From positions 62,001-126,000 of the forward strand of contig NZ_SMOK01000003.1 in assembly GCF_004353925.1 (NCBI RefSeq): 64,000 nt of DNA. Direction: 5' to 3'. A program made the translations under genes and the position numbers. The first letter of the stretch is position 1. Each line of letters starts with the position of its first letter. Positions 8,720 through 17,045 of the stretch are shown here, in pieces. This stretch comes from Pseudomonas sp. H9 (lineage in GTDB: Bacteria; Pseudomonadota; Gammaproteobacteria; Pseudomonadales; Pseudomonadaceae). A model generated the notes under the pieces. It ran no database searches. It was not told the origin of the DNA and was given only the letters and a program-made list of their open reading frames with translations.

Positions 8720-9691
8720 ATGAATACATTCCGTGGGTTGCTCCAGCGCTGCGTGCAAAACGGCAGCCTGTTTGCGGTGCTGTCGGCACTGGGTTTCAGC
8801 TTCAAGGCGATTTTCGTCAAGCTGTCGTACCAGGCCAGTCAGGTGGATGCAATTACGCTGCTGGCCATGCGTATGGGCCTGGCCTTGCCGTTGTTTGCCT
8901 GGCTGGTATGGGCCAGCCGCGGGCCGAGCAATAGCCCGTTGGGCTTCGGGGATGGCCTGCGGGTCATGCTGTTGGGGTTGTTCGGTTACTACCTGGCGAG
9001 CCTGTTCGATTTCTATGGGCTGCAGTACATCAGCGCCGGGCTTGAACGGTTGATTCTGTTCACCTACCCAACCCTGGTGCTGGTGTTCCAGGCGATTGCC
9101 CTGCGTGAACGTCCGACCCTGCGCACCCTGGCGGCCATGGGCTTGTGCTACCTGGGCCTGGGCATCGCCTTTGTGCATGACGTCAGCGTCGCCGGGCTGG
9201 GCGGGCAAGTGATGTTGGGCGCCGCCTGGGTGTTCGCCAGTGCGGTCACCTACGCGCTGTATTACTCAGGCACTGGCGTGATGCTCAAGCGCATGAGTTC
9301 CATGCGCCTGGCCGGGCTGGCAGGTGGTGCTTCGTCGCTGATGGTGCTGACGCACTATGGGCTGGTGGCCGACACCGCGCAGGTCTGGCAATTGCCTGCC
9401 GTCGTCTGGTGGTATGCCGCGCTGATGGCAGTGTTCTCGACCGTGCTGCCCATCTACTGGGTGGCGCTGGCGATTCAACGCATGGGCGCAACCCATACTG
9501 CAGCGGTCGGTAACCTTGGGCCGGTGCTCACGGTGCTGGCGTCATGGGCGATTCTTAGCGAGGAGGTTTCGGTCTACCAGATGATCGGCCTGGCGCTGGT
9601 GTTGTTCGGGGTTTCACGCTTGAAACCTGCGCAGGCAAAGGCCAAGGCACAAGCGCCTGAGCAACCGGTCAGCGCGGCGCAAAAAACATAG
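8720..9691 (+). CDS. EamA/DMT-family transporter
   Basis: Inner-membrane transporter of 323 residues with about ten hydrophobic segments arranged as two EamA repeats (LFAVLSALGFSFKAIFVKLS near the start, and AAWVFASAVTYALYYSGTGV opening the second half). The hydrophilic tail is Lys/Ala-rich. DMT proteins export amino acids, metabolites or nucleotide-sugars. It is divergently paired with a LysR gene, a common arrangement for metabolite exporters. Substrate unknown. Confidence 0.85.
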   Translation: MNTFRGLLQRCVQNGSLFAVLSALGFSFKAIFVKLSYQASQVDAITLLAMRMGLALPLFAWLVWASRGPSNSPLGFGDGLRVMLLGLFGYYLASLFDFYGLQYISAGLERLILFTYPTLVLVFQAIALRERPTLRTLAAMGLCYLGLGIAFVHDVSVAGLGGQVMLGAAWVFASAVTYALYYSGTGVMLKRMSSMRLAGLAGGASSLMVLTHYGLVADTAQVWQLPAVVWWYAALMAVFSTVLPIYWVALAIQRMGATHTAAVGNLGPVLTVLASWAILSEEVSVYQMIGLALVLFGVSRLKPAQAKAKAQAPEQPVSAAQKT

Positions 9692-9719
9692 CGATACAGG
9701 TCTACTAGACTTCAAGGTC

Positions 9720-9748
9720 CCGGTGCTGCGAGCTGATCAAAGCACCGG
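9720..9748 (+). terminator. possible terminator after EamA gene
   Basis: An 8-base-pair stem (CCGGTGCT with AGCACCGG) and a 13-base loop, followed by only three T. It could end the EamA transcript, but the weak T-run makes this tentative. Confidence 0.35.
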
Positions 9749-9797
9749 TTTCCCAACAGCAGTTACGCCAACCGAGTTGACCTGAGTACACACCATC

Positions 9798-10550
9798 ATG
9801 TGTAAATCATGTGATTCAACTTCCTCTTCAAACACAACCAATCGTCGTCGTTTTCTGCAGATAGCCGGGCTGAGTGCCAGTGCCCTGCTAGTGGCCGGTG
9901 CGCTGCCTGACAAGCTAGCCCTGGCCGAGGAGAAAACTTCAGCGCCCCCTAAACCTCAAAATGCAATCAACCCCGACCAGGCGTTGCAACGCTTGCTTGC
10001 AGGCAATGAGCGGTACGTGAGCGGTAATTCCGATACTCACGATTTCAAGGATGAGCGCGAAGCATTGGTCTCCGGCCAGAACCCGTTCGTGGCGGTGCTC
10101 AGCTGCTCTGACTCTCGGATCGCCCCGGAGTATGCGTTCGACACCGCGCGCGGTGATCTTTTTGCCGTTCGCGTCGCGGGTAACTTCGTCACCGACGAAG
10201 GCCTGGCCAGTCTTGAATATGCCGTTGCTGTGCTCGGCGCACCGTTGATTCTGGTACTGGGCCATGAAAGCTGTGGCGCGCTCGATGCCGGGATCAAAGC
10301 GCTGAAAGATCAAACCGTGTTCCCCGGGCACATCCCAAAACTGACTGAGGCGCTTAAATCTTCTATCCAGAAGGTGATCGAGCAACCCGGCAATCTGCTG
10401 GAAAATGCCACCGCACAAAATGTCAAAGACTCGGTGCAACGCCTTAAAGGAGCCACACCGCTCATCACCGATGCACTCGACAAAGGCAAACTGAAAATAG
10501 TCGGCGGTGTCTATCGTCTGGCTACCGGCAAAGTCGATATGGTTGTCTGA
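9798..10550 (+). CDS. beta-class carbonic anhydrase with Tat signal
   Basis: Interconverts carbon dioxide and bicarbonate. A twin-arginine signal (NRRRFLQIAG, residues 15-24) is followed by a hydrophobic stretch ending ALA, so the folded zinc enzyme should be exported to the periplasm. Zinc ligands and catalytic dyad are present: C103-S-D105-S-R107, H156 and C159 (GHESCG), as in beta-carbonic anhydrases. The N-terminus before the signal carries an unusual CKSC pair. The 250-residue length is normal for a beta enzyme with leader. No neighbour is clearly linked to it. Confidence 0.9.
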   Translation: MCKSCDSTSSSNTTNRRRFLQIAGLSASALLVAGALPDKLALAEEKTSAPPKPQNAINPDQALQRLLAGNERYVSGNSDTHDFKDEREALVSGQNPFVAVLSCSDSRIAPEYAFDTARGDLFAVRVAGNFVTDEGLASLEYAVAVLGAPLILVLGHESCGALDAGIKALKDQTVFPGHIPKLTEALKSSIQKVIEQPGNLLENATAQNVKDSVQRLKGATPLITDALDKGKLKIVGGVYRLATGKVDMVV

Positions 10551-10626
10551 ACCTGAACACGGGCAAGGAAGCCCGCCTGCCGGTGCGACTACACTGATGG
10601 GCCAAGCCCGCTTCAGGAGACCGAGT

Positions 10627-11106
10627 ATGACCAGCAAGAACACCATTTGCCTGTGGTTTGAAGGCGACGCGCTGGACGCCGCAACCTTCTACGCCCAAAC
10701 CTTCCCGGACAGCGCCGTGGTGGCCGTCCATCACGCCCCTGGCGATTACCCTTCCGGCAAGCAAGGCGACGTCCTGACCGTGGAGTTCACGGTTATGGGC
10801 ATTCCCTGCCTGGGCCTCAACGGCGGCCCCGTATTCAAGCACAGCGAAGCCTTCTCCTTTCAGGTTGCAACGGACGATCAAGCCGAAACGGATCGCTTAT
10901 GGAACGCGATTGTCGGCAACGGCGGCGAGGAAAGTGTCTGTGGTTGGTGCAAGGACAAGTGGGGCCTATCATGGCAGATCACCCCACGGGCACTGACGGC
11001 AGCGATCACCCATCCTGATACAGCAGCAGCCAAGCGCGCATTCGAAGCGATGATGGACATGGGCAAGATCGACATCGCCGGGATTGAAGCTGCATTAAAG
11101 GGGTGA
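10627..11106 (+). CDS. VOC/PhnB-like (3-dmu-9_3-mt domain) protein
   Basis: A 159-residue protein with the PhnB-like glyoxalase-fold pattern: TICLWFEGDALDAATFYAQT, FPDSAVVAVH, a GIPCLGLNGGPVFKHSEAFS segment, and the late WGLSWQITP strand diagnostic of the 3-dmu-9_3-mt group. The start at 10627 is supported by AGGAG shortly upstream. Despite the old domain name these proteins are not proven methyltransferases, and their biochemical role is mostly unknown. It sits alone between the carbonic anhydrase and a nucleotidyltransferase-like gene. Confidence 0.85.
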   Translation: MTSKNTICLWFEGDALDAATFYAQTFPDSAVVAVHHAPGDYPSGKQGDVLTVEFTVMGIPCLGLNGGPVFKHSEAFSFQVATDDQAETDRLWNAIVGNGGEESVCGWCKDKWGLSWQITPRALTAAITHPDTAAAKRAFEAMMDMGKIDIAGIEAALKG

Positions 11107-11143
11107 GGGTTGTATTGGGTAGCCACCACAGGAGAGATTTCAC

Positions 11144-11704
11144 ATGGACGTACCGCTGACCGCTGAAGAACTGCTCAGCATTGCCATGACGAACCCGGTA
11201 AACGCTGAAATTACGGCCCGCCTACCCGAATTGCGGGTGGATCAGTGCATGCTTACGGCTGGCTGTCTGTTCCAGGCTGTGTGGAATCATCAGGCACAAT
11301 TGCCTGCAGCGTGGGGCATCAAGGATTACGACGTTTTCTACTTTGACCCTGAACTGTCCTGGGAGGCCGAGAACGAGGTGATCCAGGCCGCTCAACACCT
11401 GTTTCAAGACCTCGAAGTGAATGTCGAGGTGAAGAATCAGGCGCGCGTTCACCTGTGGTACGAAGAACGCTTTGGCCGACACTACCCTCAATTGCGGTGT
11501 GCCAAAGACGGCGTCGATCGTTACCTGGTTGCCGGTACCTGTATCGGGCTGGAAATTGAAAGTGGCGAGTTATACGCACCCTATGGCCTGGGCGACATTG
11601 AACAGGGGCTGCTACGAATCAACCCGAAAAACGCCCAACCTGATTTGTTTGAGCAGAAAGCGAAAAGCTACCAAGCGCGTTGGCCGTGGCTGAGGGTGAT
11701 ATGA
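11144..11704 (+). CDS. nucleotidyltransferase-family (DUF925-like) protein
   Basis: A 186-residue cytoplasmic protein matching the COG3575/DUF925 pattern. It has an ITARLPELRVDQCMLTAGCL helix, the acidic motif IKDYDVFYFDPELSW, and EVKNQARVHLWYEERFG. The acidic DYDVFYFD segment is the part that resembles nucleotidyltransferase metal-binding residues. Family members are annotated as nucleotidyltransferase-like but their substrate is not established. It starts 37 bases after the PhnB-like gene with an AGGAG site and may be co-transcribed with it. Confidence 0.8.
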   Translation: MDVPLTAEELLSIAMTNPVNAEITARLPELRVDQCMLTAGCLFQAVWNHQAQLPAAWGIKDYDVFYFDPELSWEAENEVIQAAQHLFQDLEVNVEVKNQARVHLWYEERFGRHYPQLRCAKDGVDRYLVAGTCIGLEIESGELYAPYGLGDIEQGLLRINPKNAQPDLFEQKAKSYQARWPWLRVI

Positions 11705-11709
11705 AACCT

Positions 11710-11781
11710 GTAGGAGCGGGCTTGCCCCGCGATTGAGGGGGTACCTGACAGATCGCTATCGCGGGGCAAGCCCGCTCCTAC
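11710..11781. repeat. Pseudomonas REP pair (inverted)
   Basis: Complete inverted REP pair between convergent genes. Confidence 0.92.
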
Positions 11782-11786
11782 CGGTG

Positions 11787-12701
11787 TTATGTTTCAGGCA
11801 AGCTGTAACGCTCGGCAAAGTACTGCCGGAAGAACTCCACCGCCACCCGCACCTTGGCCGAACTGGCCAGGGGTGAGGTATACACCGCCCAGATATCGGC
11901 CGGTTGATGGTAGTCGCTCAGCACTTGCACCAGCCGCCCATCGGCCAGGCTGTCATGCACATCCCACCACGATCGCAGCAAAATCCCGCGTCCGTCCAGG
12001 CACCACTGGTGCGCCACTTCACCATGGTTGCTCGACAGGCTGCCGGTGACGCGCACGCTCTCCTCGCCATTGGGCCCCTCCAGTTCCCAAATACCAAAGG
12101 GATGGTCGCGCTCTTTGATCACCAGGCAATCATGGCTGGCAAGCTCAGCCAGTGCTTTAGGCATACCGCGCCGCGCCAGGTACGCCGGCGAGGCACACAG
12201 CACCCGGCGGTTCCTGGCCAGCGGCTTGGCAATCAGGTTGGAGGCAATCACGTTACCCACGCGGATGTCGAGGTCGACGCCCTCCTCGATCAGGTCAACC
12301 AATCGGTCATGCACATCCAAGCGAATGTCCAGGCGCGGGTAACGCTCGGCCAATTCCGACAAGGCCGGCGCTACGAAGCGCCGGCCCAGGCCCAGGCTGC
12401 TGGCAATACGCAGTTGCCCCGCCGGCTCCCGATGCTGGGCACTGATGTCATCGCCCATGCGCTGCACCGCGTCGAAGATCTGCTGCGCCCACTGATACAC
12501 GCGCTCGCCCTCTTCGCTGACGGTCACCCGTCGGGTGGTGCGGTGCAGCAAGCGCACTTCCAGGGTCTGCTCCAGCACGCGAATGCGTTTACTGATAAAC
12601 GCTGCCGACATGCCCAGTTCCTCGGCCACAGCCGCAAAGCTGGCGCGCTTGGCCACCTGTAGAAAAATATTGAGGTCGTCGAGGCTCGGAAAATTATTCA
12701 C
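11787..12701 (-). CDS. LysR-family regulator, likely regulator of the carnitine/tartrate dehydrogenase cluster
   Basis: A 304-residue LysR protein of the DmlR-like subgroup. The HTH is FPSLDDLNIFLQVAKRASFA followed by AVAEELGMSAAFISKRIRVLE; the effector domain includes SLGLGRRFVAPALSELAERY. It is divergent, with 99 bases between starts, from the TtuC-type dehydrogenase that begins the carnitine cluster. In Acinetobacter a LysR gene sits at the equivalent place in the carnitine operon, so a role in sensing carnitine, malate or tartrate is reasonable but inferred. The 3' end lies next to a REP pair. Confidence 0.87.
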   Translation of the reverse strand: MNNFPSLDDLNIFLQVAKRASFAAVAEELGMSAAFISKRIRVLEQTLEVRLLHRTTRRVTVSEEGERVYQWAQQIFDAVQRMGDDISAQHREPAGQLRIASSLGLGRRFVAPALSELAERYPRLDIRLDVHDRLVDLIEEGVDLDIRVGNVIASNLIAKPLARNRRVLCASPAYLARRGMPKALAELASHDCLVIKERDHPFGIWELEGPNGEESVRVTGSLSSNHGEVAHQWCLDGRGILLRSWWDVHDSLADGRLVQVLSDYHQPADIWAVYTSPLASSAKVRVAVEFFRQYFAERYSLPET

Positions 12702-12800
12702 GTTTCGTGCACTAAGAATCTATGAATGGCGAGATTATCTCTGAATGAAGCCCTTATAGCATGAGCCGCATCTGTTCCCTAGACAACGAGTGCGCCCCTC

Positions 12801-13892
12801 ATGAGCAAGACATTCAAAATCGCTGCGATCCCTGGCGACGGCATCGGCATCGAAGTTCTCCCTGAAGGTATCCGCGTAGTCGAGGCCGCTGCCCGCAAGC
12901 ATGGCTTGGACATCAGCTTTGAATTCTTCGAATGGGCCAGCTGCGACTACTACCTGGCCCACGGCAAAATGATGCCAGACGACTGGTTCGAGCAGCTCAA
13001 AGACTTCGACGCCCTGTACTTCGGCGCTGTCGGCTGGCCAGACAAAGTCCCGGACCACATCTCCCTGTGGGGTTCGCTGCTCAAGTTCCGCCGCGACTTC
13101 GACCAGTACGTCAACATCCGCCCCGTGCGCCTGTTCCCTGGCGTACCGTGCCCGCTGGCAGGCCGTGAGCCGGGCGATATCGATTTCGTGGTGATCCGTG
13201 AGAACACCGAAGGCGAGTATTCGTCGCTGGGCGGCCGCATGTTCGAAGGCACCGAGAACGAATTCGTCTTGCAGGAATCGGTGTTCACCCGCCGCGGTGT
13301 CGACCGCATCCTCAAGTACGCCTTCGACGTGGCGCAAACCCGCGAACGCAAGCACGTTACCTCGGCCACCAAGTCCAACGGCATGGCCGTGAGCATGCCC
13401 TACTGGGACGAGCGCACCGCAGCCATGGCCGCCAATTATCCGGACATCAGCTGGGACAAGCAGCACATCGATATTCTCTGCGCCCGCTTCGTGCTGCAAC
13501 CAGACCGTTTCGACGTGGTGGTCGCGTCGAACCTGTTCGGCGACATCCTGTCTGACCTCGGCCCGGCCTGCGCAGGCACTATCGGTATTGCGCCTTCGGC
13601 CAACCTCAACCCTGAGCGTAAGTTCCCGTCGCTGTTCGAACCGGTACACGGTTCGGCCCCGGACATCTTCGGCAAGAACATCGCCAACCCGATTGCGATG
13701 ATCTGGTCCGGCGCGCTGATGCTCGACTTCCTCGGTAACGACGGCAGCGACCCACGCTACCGCGCCGCCCACGACGACATCCTCAAGGCCATCGAGCAGG
13801 TCATTGCTGCCGGTGATACCACCCGCGACATGGGCGGCAGCAAATCGACCCAGGACGTGGGCAAGGCCATCACCGCACTGATCGAAGCGTGA
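12801..13892 (+). CDS. ttuC: tartrate/D-malate dehydrogenase (TtuC type)
   Basis: A 363-residue NAD-dependent beta-decarboxylating dehydrogenase of the isocitrate/isopropylmalate family. Family signatures are AAIPGDGIGIEVLPEGIRVV, DFVVIRENTEGEYSSLGGRM and the metal-site region VVVASNLFGDILSDLGPACA. TtuC/DmlA enzymes oxidise tartrate or D-malate, the latter to pyruvate and CO2. In this cluster D-malate would arise from (R)-malic semialdehyde made by carnitine monooxygenase and the aldehyde dehydrogenase, so it would complete carnitine breakdown to central metabolism. A strong hairpin follows the gene. The family call is solid; preference among malate and tartrate isomers is not visible. Confidence 0.93.
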   Translation: MSKTFKIAAIPGDGIGIEVLPEGIRVVEAAARKHGLDISFEFFEWASCDYYLAHGKMMPDDWFEQLKDFDALYFGAVGWPDKVPDHISLWGSLLKFRRDFDQYVNIRPVRLFPGVPCPLAGREPGDIDFVVIRENTEGEYSSLGGRMFEGTENEFVLQESVFTRRGVDRILKYAFDVAQTRERKHVTSATKSNGMAVSMPYWDERTAAMAANYPDISWDKQHIDILCARFVLQPDRFDVVVASNLFGDILSDLGPACAGTIGIAPSANLNPERKFPSLFEPVHGSAPDIFGKNIANPIAMIWSGALMLDFLGNDGSDPRYRAAHDDILKAIEQVIAAGDTTRDMGGSKSTQDVGKAITALIEA

Positions 13893-13898
13893 TGAACA

Positions 13899-13936
13899 GG
13901 GGCCGATTGTCAGAATTGTCTGACAAATCGGCCCCT
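13899..13936 (+). terminator. hairpin terminator after ttuC
   Basis: Near-perfect inverted repeat with long arms (GGGGCCGATTGTCAG against CTGACAAATCGGCCCC), starting seven bases after the stop codon. No long T-run follows, only TTCCCTCTT. It separates ttuC from the BCCT transporter gene, which therefore probably has its own promoter. Confidence 0.7.
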
Positions 13937-13973
13937 TCCCTCTTGCGAGCGGCACTGATTGAATGCAGAATCT

Positions 13974-14008
13974 GTTAACCAAAAGATGCATGTTAACTAT
14001 TAGTTAAC
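13974..14008. promoter_or_regulatory. GTTAAC repeat sites upstream of the BCCT gene
   Basis: Three GTTAAC hexamers at 13974, 13992 and 14003. The last two form a 17-base palindrome, GTTAACTATTAGTTAAC. The same hexamer occurs twice, again 18 bases apart, before the carnitine oxygenase gene. The shared motif and spacing suggest a common regulator for both promoters. Confidence 0.5.
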
Positions 14009-14086
14009 GAACCATGGAAGGAGCCACACCGCAACACCCCGGAATGCCTGCCGGGTATAGATAAGTACGCCAACGTCCAGGAGACG

Positions 14087-15688
14087 ATGATGTCGCACAA
14101 AAATAAAAAGATTGATGTGTTCCTGATTACTGTGAGTTTGATAGCCGTGCTGCTCACTGTAATTGGCCTTGCTGCATTCCCGAGCGAAGCTGAAAGCGCC
14201 GCAAACCAGCTGTTCGAACTGTCCACCCGTACCTTTGGTACCAGTGTTCAGGTGCTGGTGTTCGGCAGTTCTCTGGCCGTGCTGTACCTGGCCTTCAGCA
14301 AATACGGCAATATCCGCCTGGGCAGTGGTAAACCCGAGTACGCGACAGCGACTTGGGTATTCATGTTCATTTGCGCCGGTATGGGTTCCTCGACCCTCTA
14401 CTGGGGTGTAATGGAATGGGCTTACTACTACCAGACCCCCGGCCTGAACATCGCCGCGGCCACACCCAAAGCGCTTGAGTACAGCATCAGCTACTCGTTC
14501 TTCCACTGGGGTGTCAGCGCCTGGTCGATCTACGCCCTGGCGTCGCTGGCCATGGCCTATCACTTCCACGTTCGCAAGAAGAGCGGCCTGAACCTGGCGT
14601 CGATCGTTGAAGCGGTGACCGGTTTCAAGGCCACCGGCCCGGTCGGCCGTAGCGTCGACCTGATCTTCCTGCTGACCATGATGGGTGCCCTGACCGTCTC
14701 GCTGGCCCTCACCGCCTCGACCCTGACCCGTGGCTTGCATGACCTGGCCGGTACCCCCGACACCTTCACCGTACAACTGATGGTGATCGGCGCGGTGGCG
14801 ATCCTGTTCTCGCTCAGCTCCTATATCGGTATCGATGGCGGCCTGCAACGCTTGAGCAAAATGGTGTGCATCGGCGCCCTGGTGTTTGCAGCGGTGGTGC
14901 TGCTGGTCGGCCCGACCCAGTTCACCATCAACAACACCGCCAACGCCGTAGGCCTGATGATTCAGAACTACGTGCACATGAGCCTGTTCACCGACCCGGC
15001 TGGCGACGGCGCCTTTACCCGCAACTGGACCGTGTTCTACTGGCTCTGGTGGGTGTCCTACGCCCCAGGCGTGGCCATGTTCGTGACCCGCGTATCGCGC
15101 GGCCGCCAGATCAAGGAAGTGGTCTTTGCCCTGCTGCTTGGTGGTAGCTTCGGTTGCTGGTTCTTCTTCGGCGCCCTGGAAAGCTACAGCATGCACCAGT
15201 TCATCAGCGGTGCTGTGGACGTGCCGAAAATGCTCAGCGAACAAGGCGGTGAGTCGGCTGTGACCCACCTGCTGCTCGCCCTGCCATGGGGCCAAGTGTT
15301 CCTCGGCGTGTACCTGTTCATCATGGCGATCTTCTGCGCCTCGCACATGGACGCTGCTGCCTATGCCGTTGCGGCCACCAGCACCCGTAACCTGTCTGAA
15401 GGTGACGACCCGACGCCGACCCACCGCCTGTTCTGGTGTGTTGTGCTGACCCTGGTGCCACTGGCCATGCTGTTCGCCAAGGCCTCGTTGTCGACCATGA
15501 AAACCGCCGTGGTGCTGACCGCGATCCCGTTCATGGTGATCCTGCTGGTGAAGATCTACGGCTTCTTCAAATGGATGATCCACGACTACGGCCAGGTACC
15601 GGCTTACCGCATCGAGGAAGAAGCGGCCCGCATGGCTGGTGAAGAACCGCAACACCAGGCCCCACGCAGCGCTGCTGCCGTGCACTGA
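14087..15688 (+). CDS. BCCT-family transporter (carnitine/betaine uptake)
   Basis: A 533-residue betaine/carnitine/choline transporter with about twelve membrane segments, in the inner membrane. The family core is visible: [20 protein letters not shown], the aromatic [30 protein letters not shown] (the amphipathic/TM region conserved in CaiT and BetP), and [30 protein letters not shown] site precedes the start. It lies directly before the CntA-type oxygenase, so carnitine is the likely substrate. The C-terminal tail is short and acidic, unlike the long osmosensory tails of BetP, which fits a catabolic rather than osmotic role. Confidence 0.92.
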   Translation: MMSHKNKKIDVFLITVSLIAVLLTVIGLAAFPSEAESAANQLFELSTRTFGTSVQVLVFGSSLAVLYLAFSKYGNIRLGSGKPEYATATWVFMFICAGMGSSTLYWGVMEWAYYYQTPGLNIAAATPKALEYSISYSFFHWGVSAWSIYALASLAMAYHFHVRKKSGLNLASIVEAVTGFKATGPVGRSVDLIFLLTMMGALTVSLALTASTLTRGLHDLAGTPDTFTVQLMVIGAVAILFSLSSYIGIDGGLQRLSKMVCIGALVFAAVVLLVGPTQFTINNTANAVGLMIQNYVHMSLFTDPAGDGAFTRNWTVFYWLWWVSYAPGVAMFVTRVSRGRQIKEVVFALLLGGSFGCWFFFGALESYSMHQFISGAVDVPKMLSEQGGESAVTHLLLALPWGQVFLGVYLFIMAIFCASHMDAAAYAVAATSTRNLSEGDDPTPTHRLFWCVVLTLVPLAMLFAKASLSTMKTAVVLTAIPFMVILLVKIYGFFKWMIHDYGQVPAYRIEEEAARMAGEEPQHQAPRSAAAVH

Positions 15689-15697
15689 CAAAACCCT

Positions 15698-15782
15698 GTA
15701 GGAGCGGCGGTGCGGCGATCCGACTTGCCCCGCGATCGCGGTGTGTCAACCATGACGCATCGCGGGGCAAGCCCGCTCCCAC
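15698..15782. repeat. Pseudomonas REP pair with altered left arm
   Basis: The right arm is a normal inverted REP copy. The left arm is interrupted: GTAGGAGCGG is followed by CGGTGCGGCGATCCGA before CTTGCCCCGCG, an insertion of about 14 bases. Confidence 0.8.
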
Positions 15783-15813
15783 AGTGATCGCACCAAATTT
15801 TTTTGCCCTGATT

Positions 15814-15842
15814 GTTAACTGATAGATACGCGTTAACTGATA
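15814..15842. promoter_or_regulatory. GTTAACTGATA direct repeats upstream of cntA
   Basis: Two direct copies of GTTAACTGATA at 15814 and 15832, 18 bases apart, lie about 30-60 bases before the cntA start. They match the hexamer and spacing seen upstream of the BCCT gene. Confidence 0.5.
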
Positions 15843-15872
15843 ACTAAAATACCGAGCTTGTGAGGCCCCATC

Positions 15873-16994
15873 ATGAATGACTTCAAACGCCTGCCCGCCG
15901 ATTTCTGCGCCAACGCCGACGAGGCGTTCACCATCCCTGCCAGCTTCTACACCCAGGCGGCAGTGTTCGAGCACGAAAAAGAAGCCATCTTCGCCCGCAG
16001 CTGGATCTGCGTCGGCCACCGCAGTGAAGTCGCGGAAAACAACGCCTATATCACCCGTGAAGTGATCGGCGAAAGCATCATCGTCGTACGCGGTCGCGAC
16101 AGCGTGTTGCGCGCCTTCTACAACGTCTGCCCGCACCGTGGCCACCAACTGCTGAGCGGCAGCGGCAAGGCCAAGAACGTCATCACCTGCCCTTACCACG
16201 CCTGGACCTTCAAGCTCGACGGCGACCTAGCCCACGCGCGTAACTGCGACAACGTAGTGAACTTCGACAAAGAGAACTCGTCGCTGGTGCAGCTGCGCGT
16301 CGAAGAGTACGCAGGCTTCATCTTCATCAATATGGACATGGACGCAGGCTCAGTCGAAGACCAACTGCCAGGCTTGCAAAAACGCATGCGTGAAGCCTGT
16401 GCTGTGATCGACGACCTGCACCTGGCCGCGCGCTTTGTCAGCGACACCCCAGCCAACTGGAAATCGATCGTCGACAACTACCTCGAGTGCTACCACTGCG
16501 CCCCGGCCCACCCAGGCTTCTCCGACTCGGTTGACGTTGGCCAGTACAGCCACACCACCTATGGCAACTGGACCTTGCAGTACGGCCTGGCCAAGCCATC
16601 GGAGCAGTCGTTCAAGTTCGACGAAGACGTCAAGGATCCTTCCTTCGCCGGTTTCTGGGCCTGGCCGTGCACCATGTTCAACGTGCCGCCAGGAGCGAAC
16701 TTCATGACCGTGATCTACGAGTTCCCGGTTGACGCTGAAACCACCCTGCAGCACTACGACATCTACTTCCTCAACAAGGACATCACCGAAGAGCAGCAGA
16801 AGCTGATCGACTGGTACCGCGAAGTGTTCCGTCCAGAAGACCTGCGCCTGGTTGAAAGCGTGCAGAAGGGCCTCAAGTCCCGCGGCTACCGTGGCCAGGG
16901 CCGGATCATGGCCGACCGCGAGCGCAGCGGCATGAGCGAGCACGGCATCGCCCACTTCCACAACCTGATCGCTGTTGCCCATCTCGACGACTGA
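15873..16994 (+). CDS. cntA: carnitine monooxygenase oxygenase subunit (CntA/YeaW)
   Basis: Rieske non-haem iron oxygenase that cleaves L-carnitine to trimethylamine and malic semialdehyde. The 373-residue protein has the Rieske ligands C86-P-H88 and C106-P-Y-H109, and mononuclear-iron ligands H208, H213 and D323. The residue linking the two centres is Glu at position 205 (NYLECYHC) rather than the Asp usual in Rieske oxygenases. A Glu205 is the hallmark of CntA, and even the numbering agrees with the Acinetobacter enzyme. From memory the sequence is very similar to that protein along its full length. It sits between a BCCT carrier and the aldehyde dehydrogenase and CntB genes. A choline- or betaine-specific relative is less likely given Glu205 and the neighbours. 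Confidence 0.93.
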   Translation: MNDFKRLPADFCANADEAFTIPASFYTQAAVFEHEKEAIFARSWICVGHRSEVAENNAYITREVIGESIIVVRGRDSVLRAFYNVCPHRGHQLLSGSGKAKNVITCPYHAWTFKLDGDLAHARNCDNVVNFDKENSSLVQLRVEEYAGFIFINMDMDAGSVEDQLPGLQKRMREACAVIDDLHLAARFVSDTPANWKSIVDNYLECYHCAPAHPGFSDSVDVGQYSHTTYGNWTLQYGLAKPSEQSFKFDEDVKDPSFAGFWAWPCTMFNVPPGANFMTVIYEFPVDAETTLQHYDIYFLNKDITEEQQKLIDWYREVFRPEDLRLVESVQKGLKSRGYRGQGRIMADRERSGMSEHGIAHFHNLIAVAHLDD

Positions 16995-17000
16995 TAACCA

Positions 17001-17028
17001 CCGCCGCAGGCTTCACCGCCTGCGGCGG
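17001..17028 (+). other. GC-rich hairpin between cntA and aldehyde dehydrogenase gene
   Basis: Perfect 10-base-pair stem (CCGCCGCAGG with CCTGCGGCGG) and an 8-base loop, seven bases after the cntA stop. No T-run follows. It could be a partial terminator or an RNA-processing/stability element inside the operon. Confidence 0.55.
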
Positions 17029-17045
17029 CTTTCGGAGTGCCTTGC

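Noticed and set aside
14000..15691. 563-residue minus-strand frame opposite the BCCT gene
   Set aside because: Very rich in His, Gln, Gly and Val, without family motifs; the plus strand encodes a full BCCT transporter with ribosome binding site.
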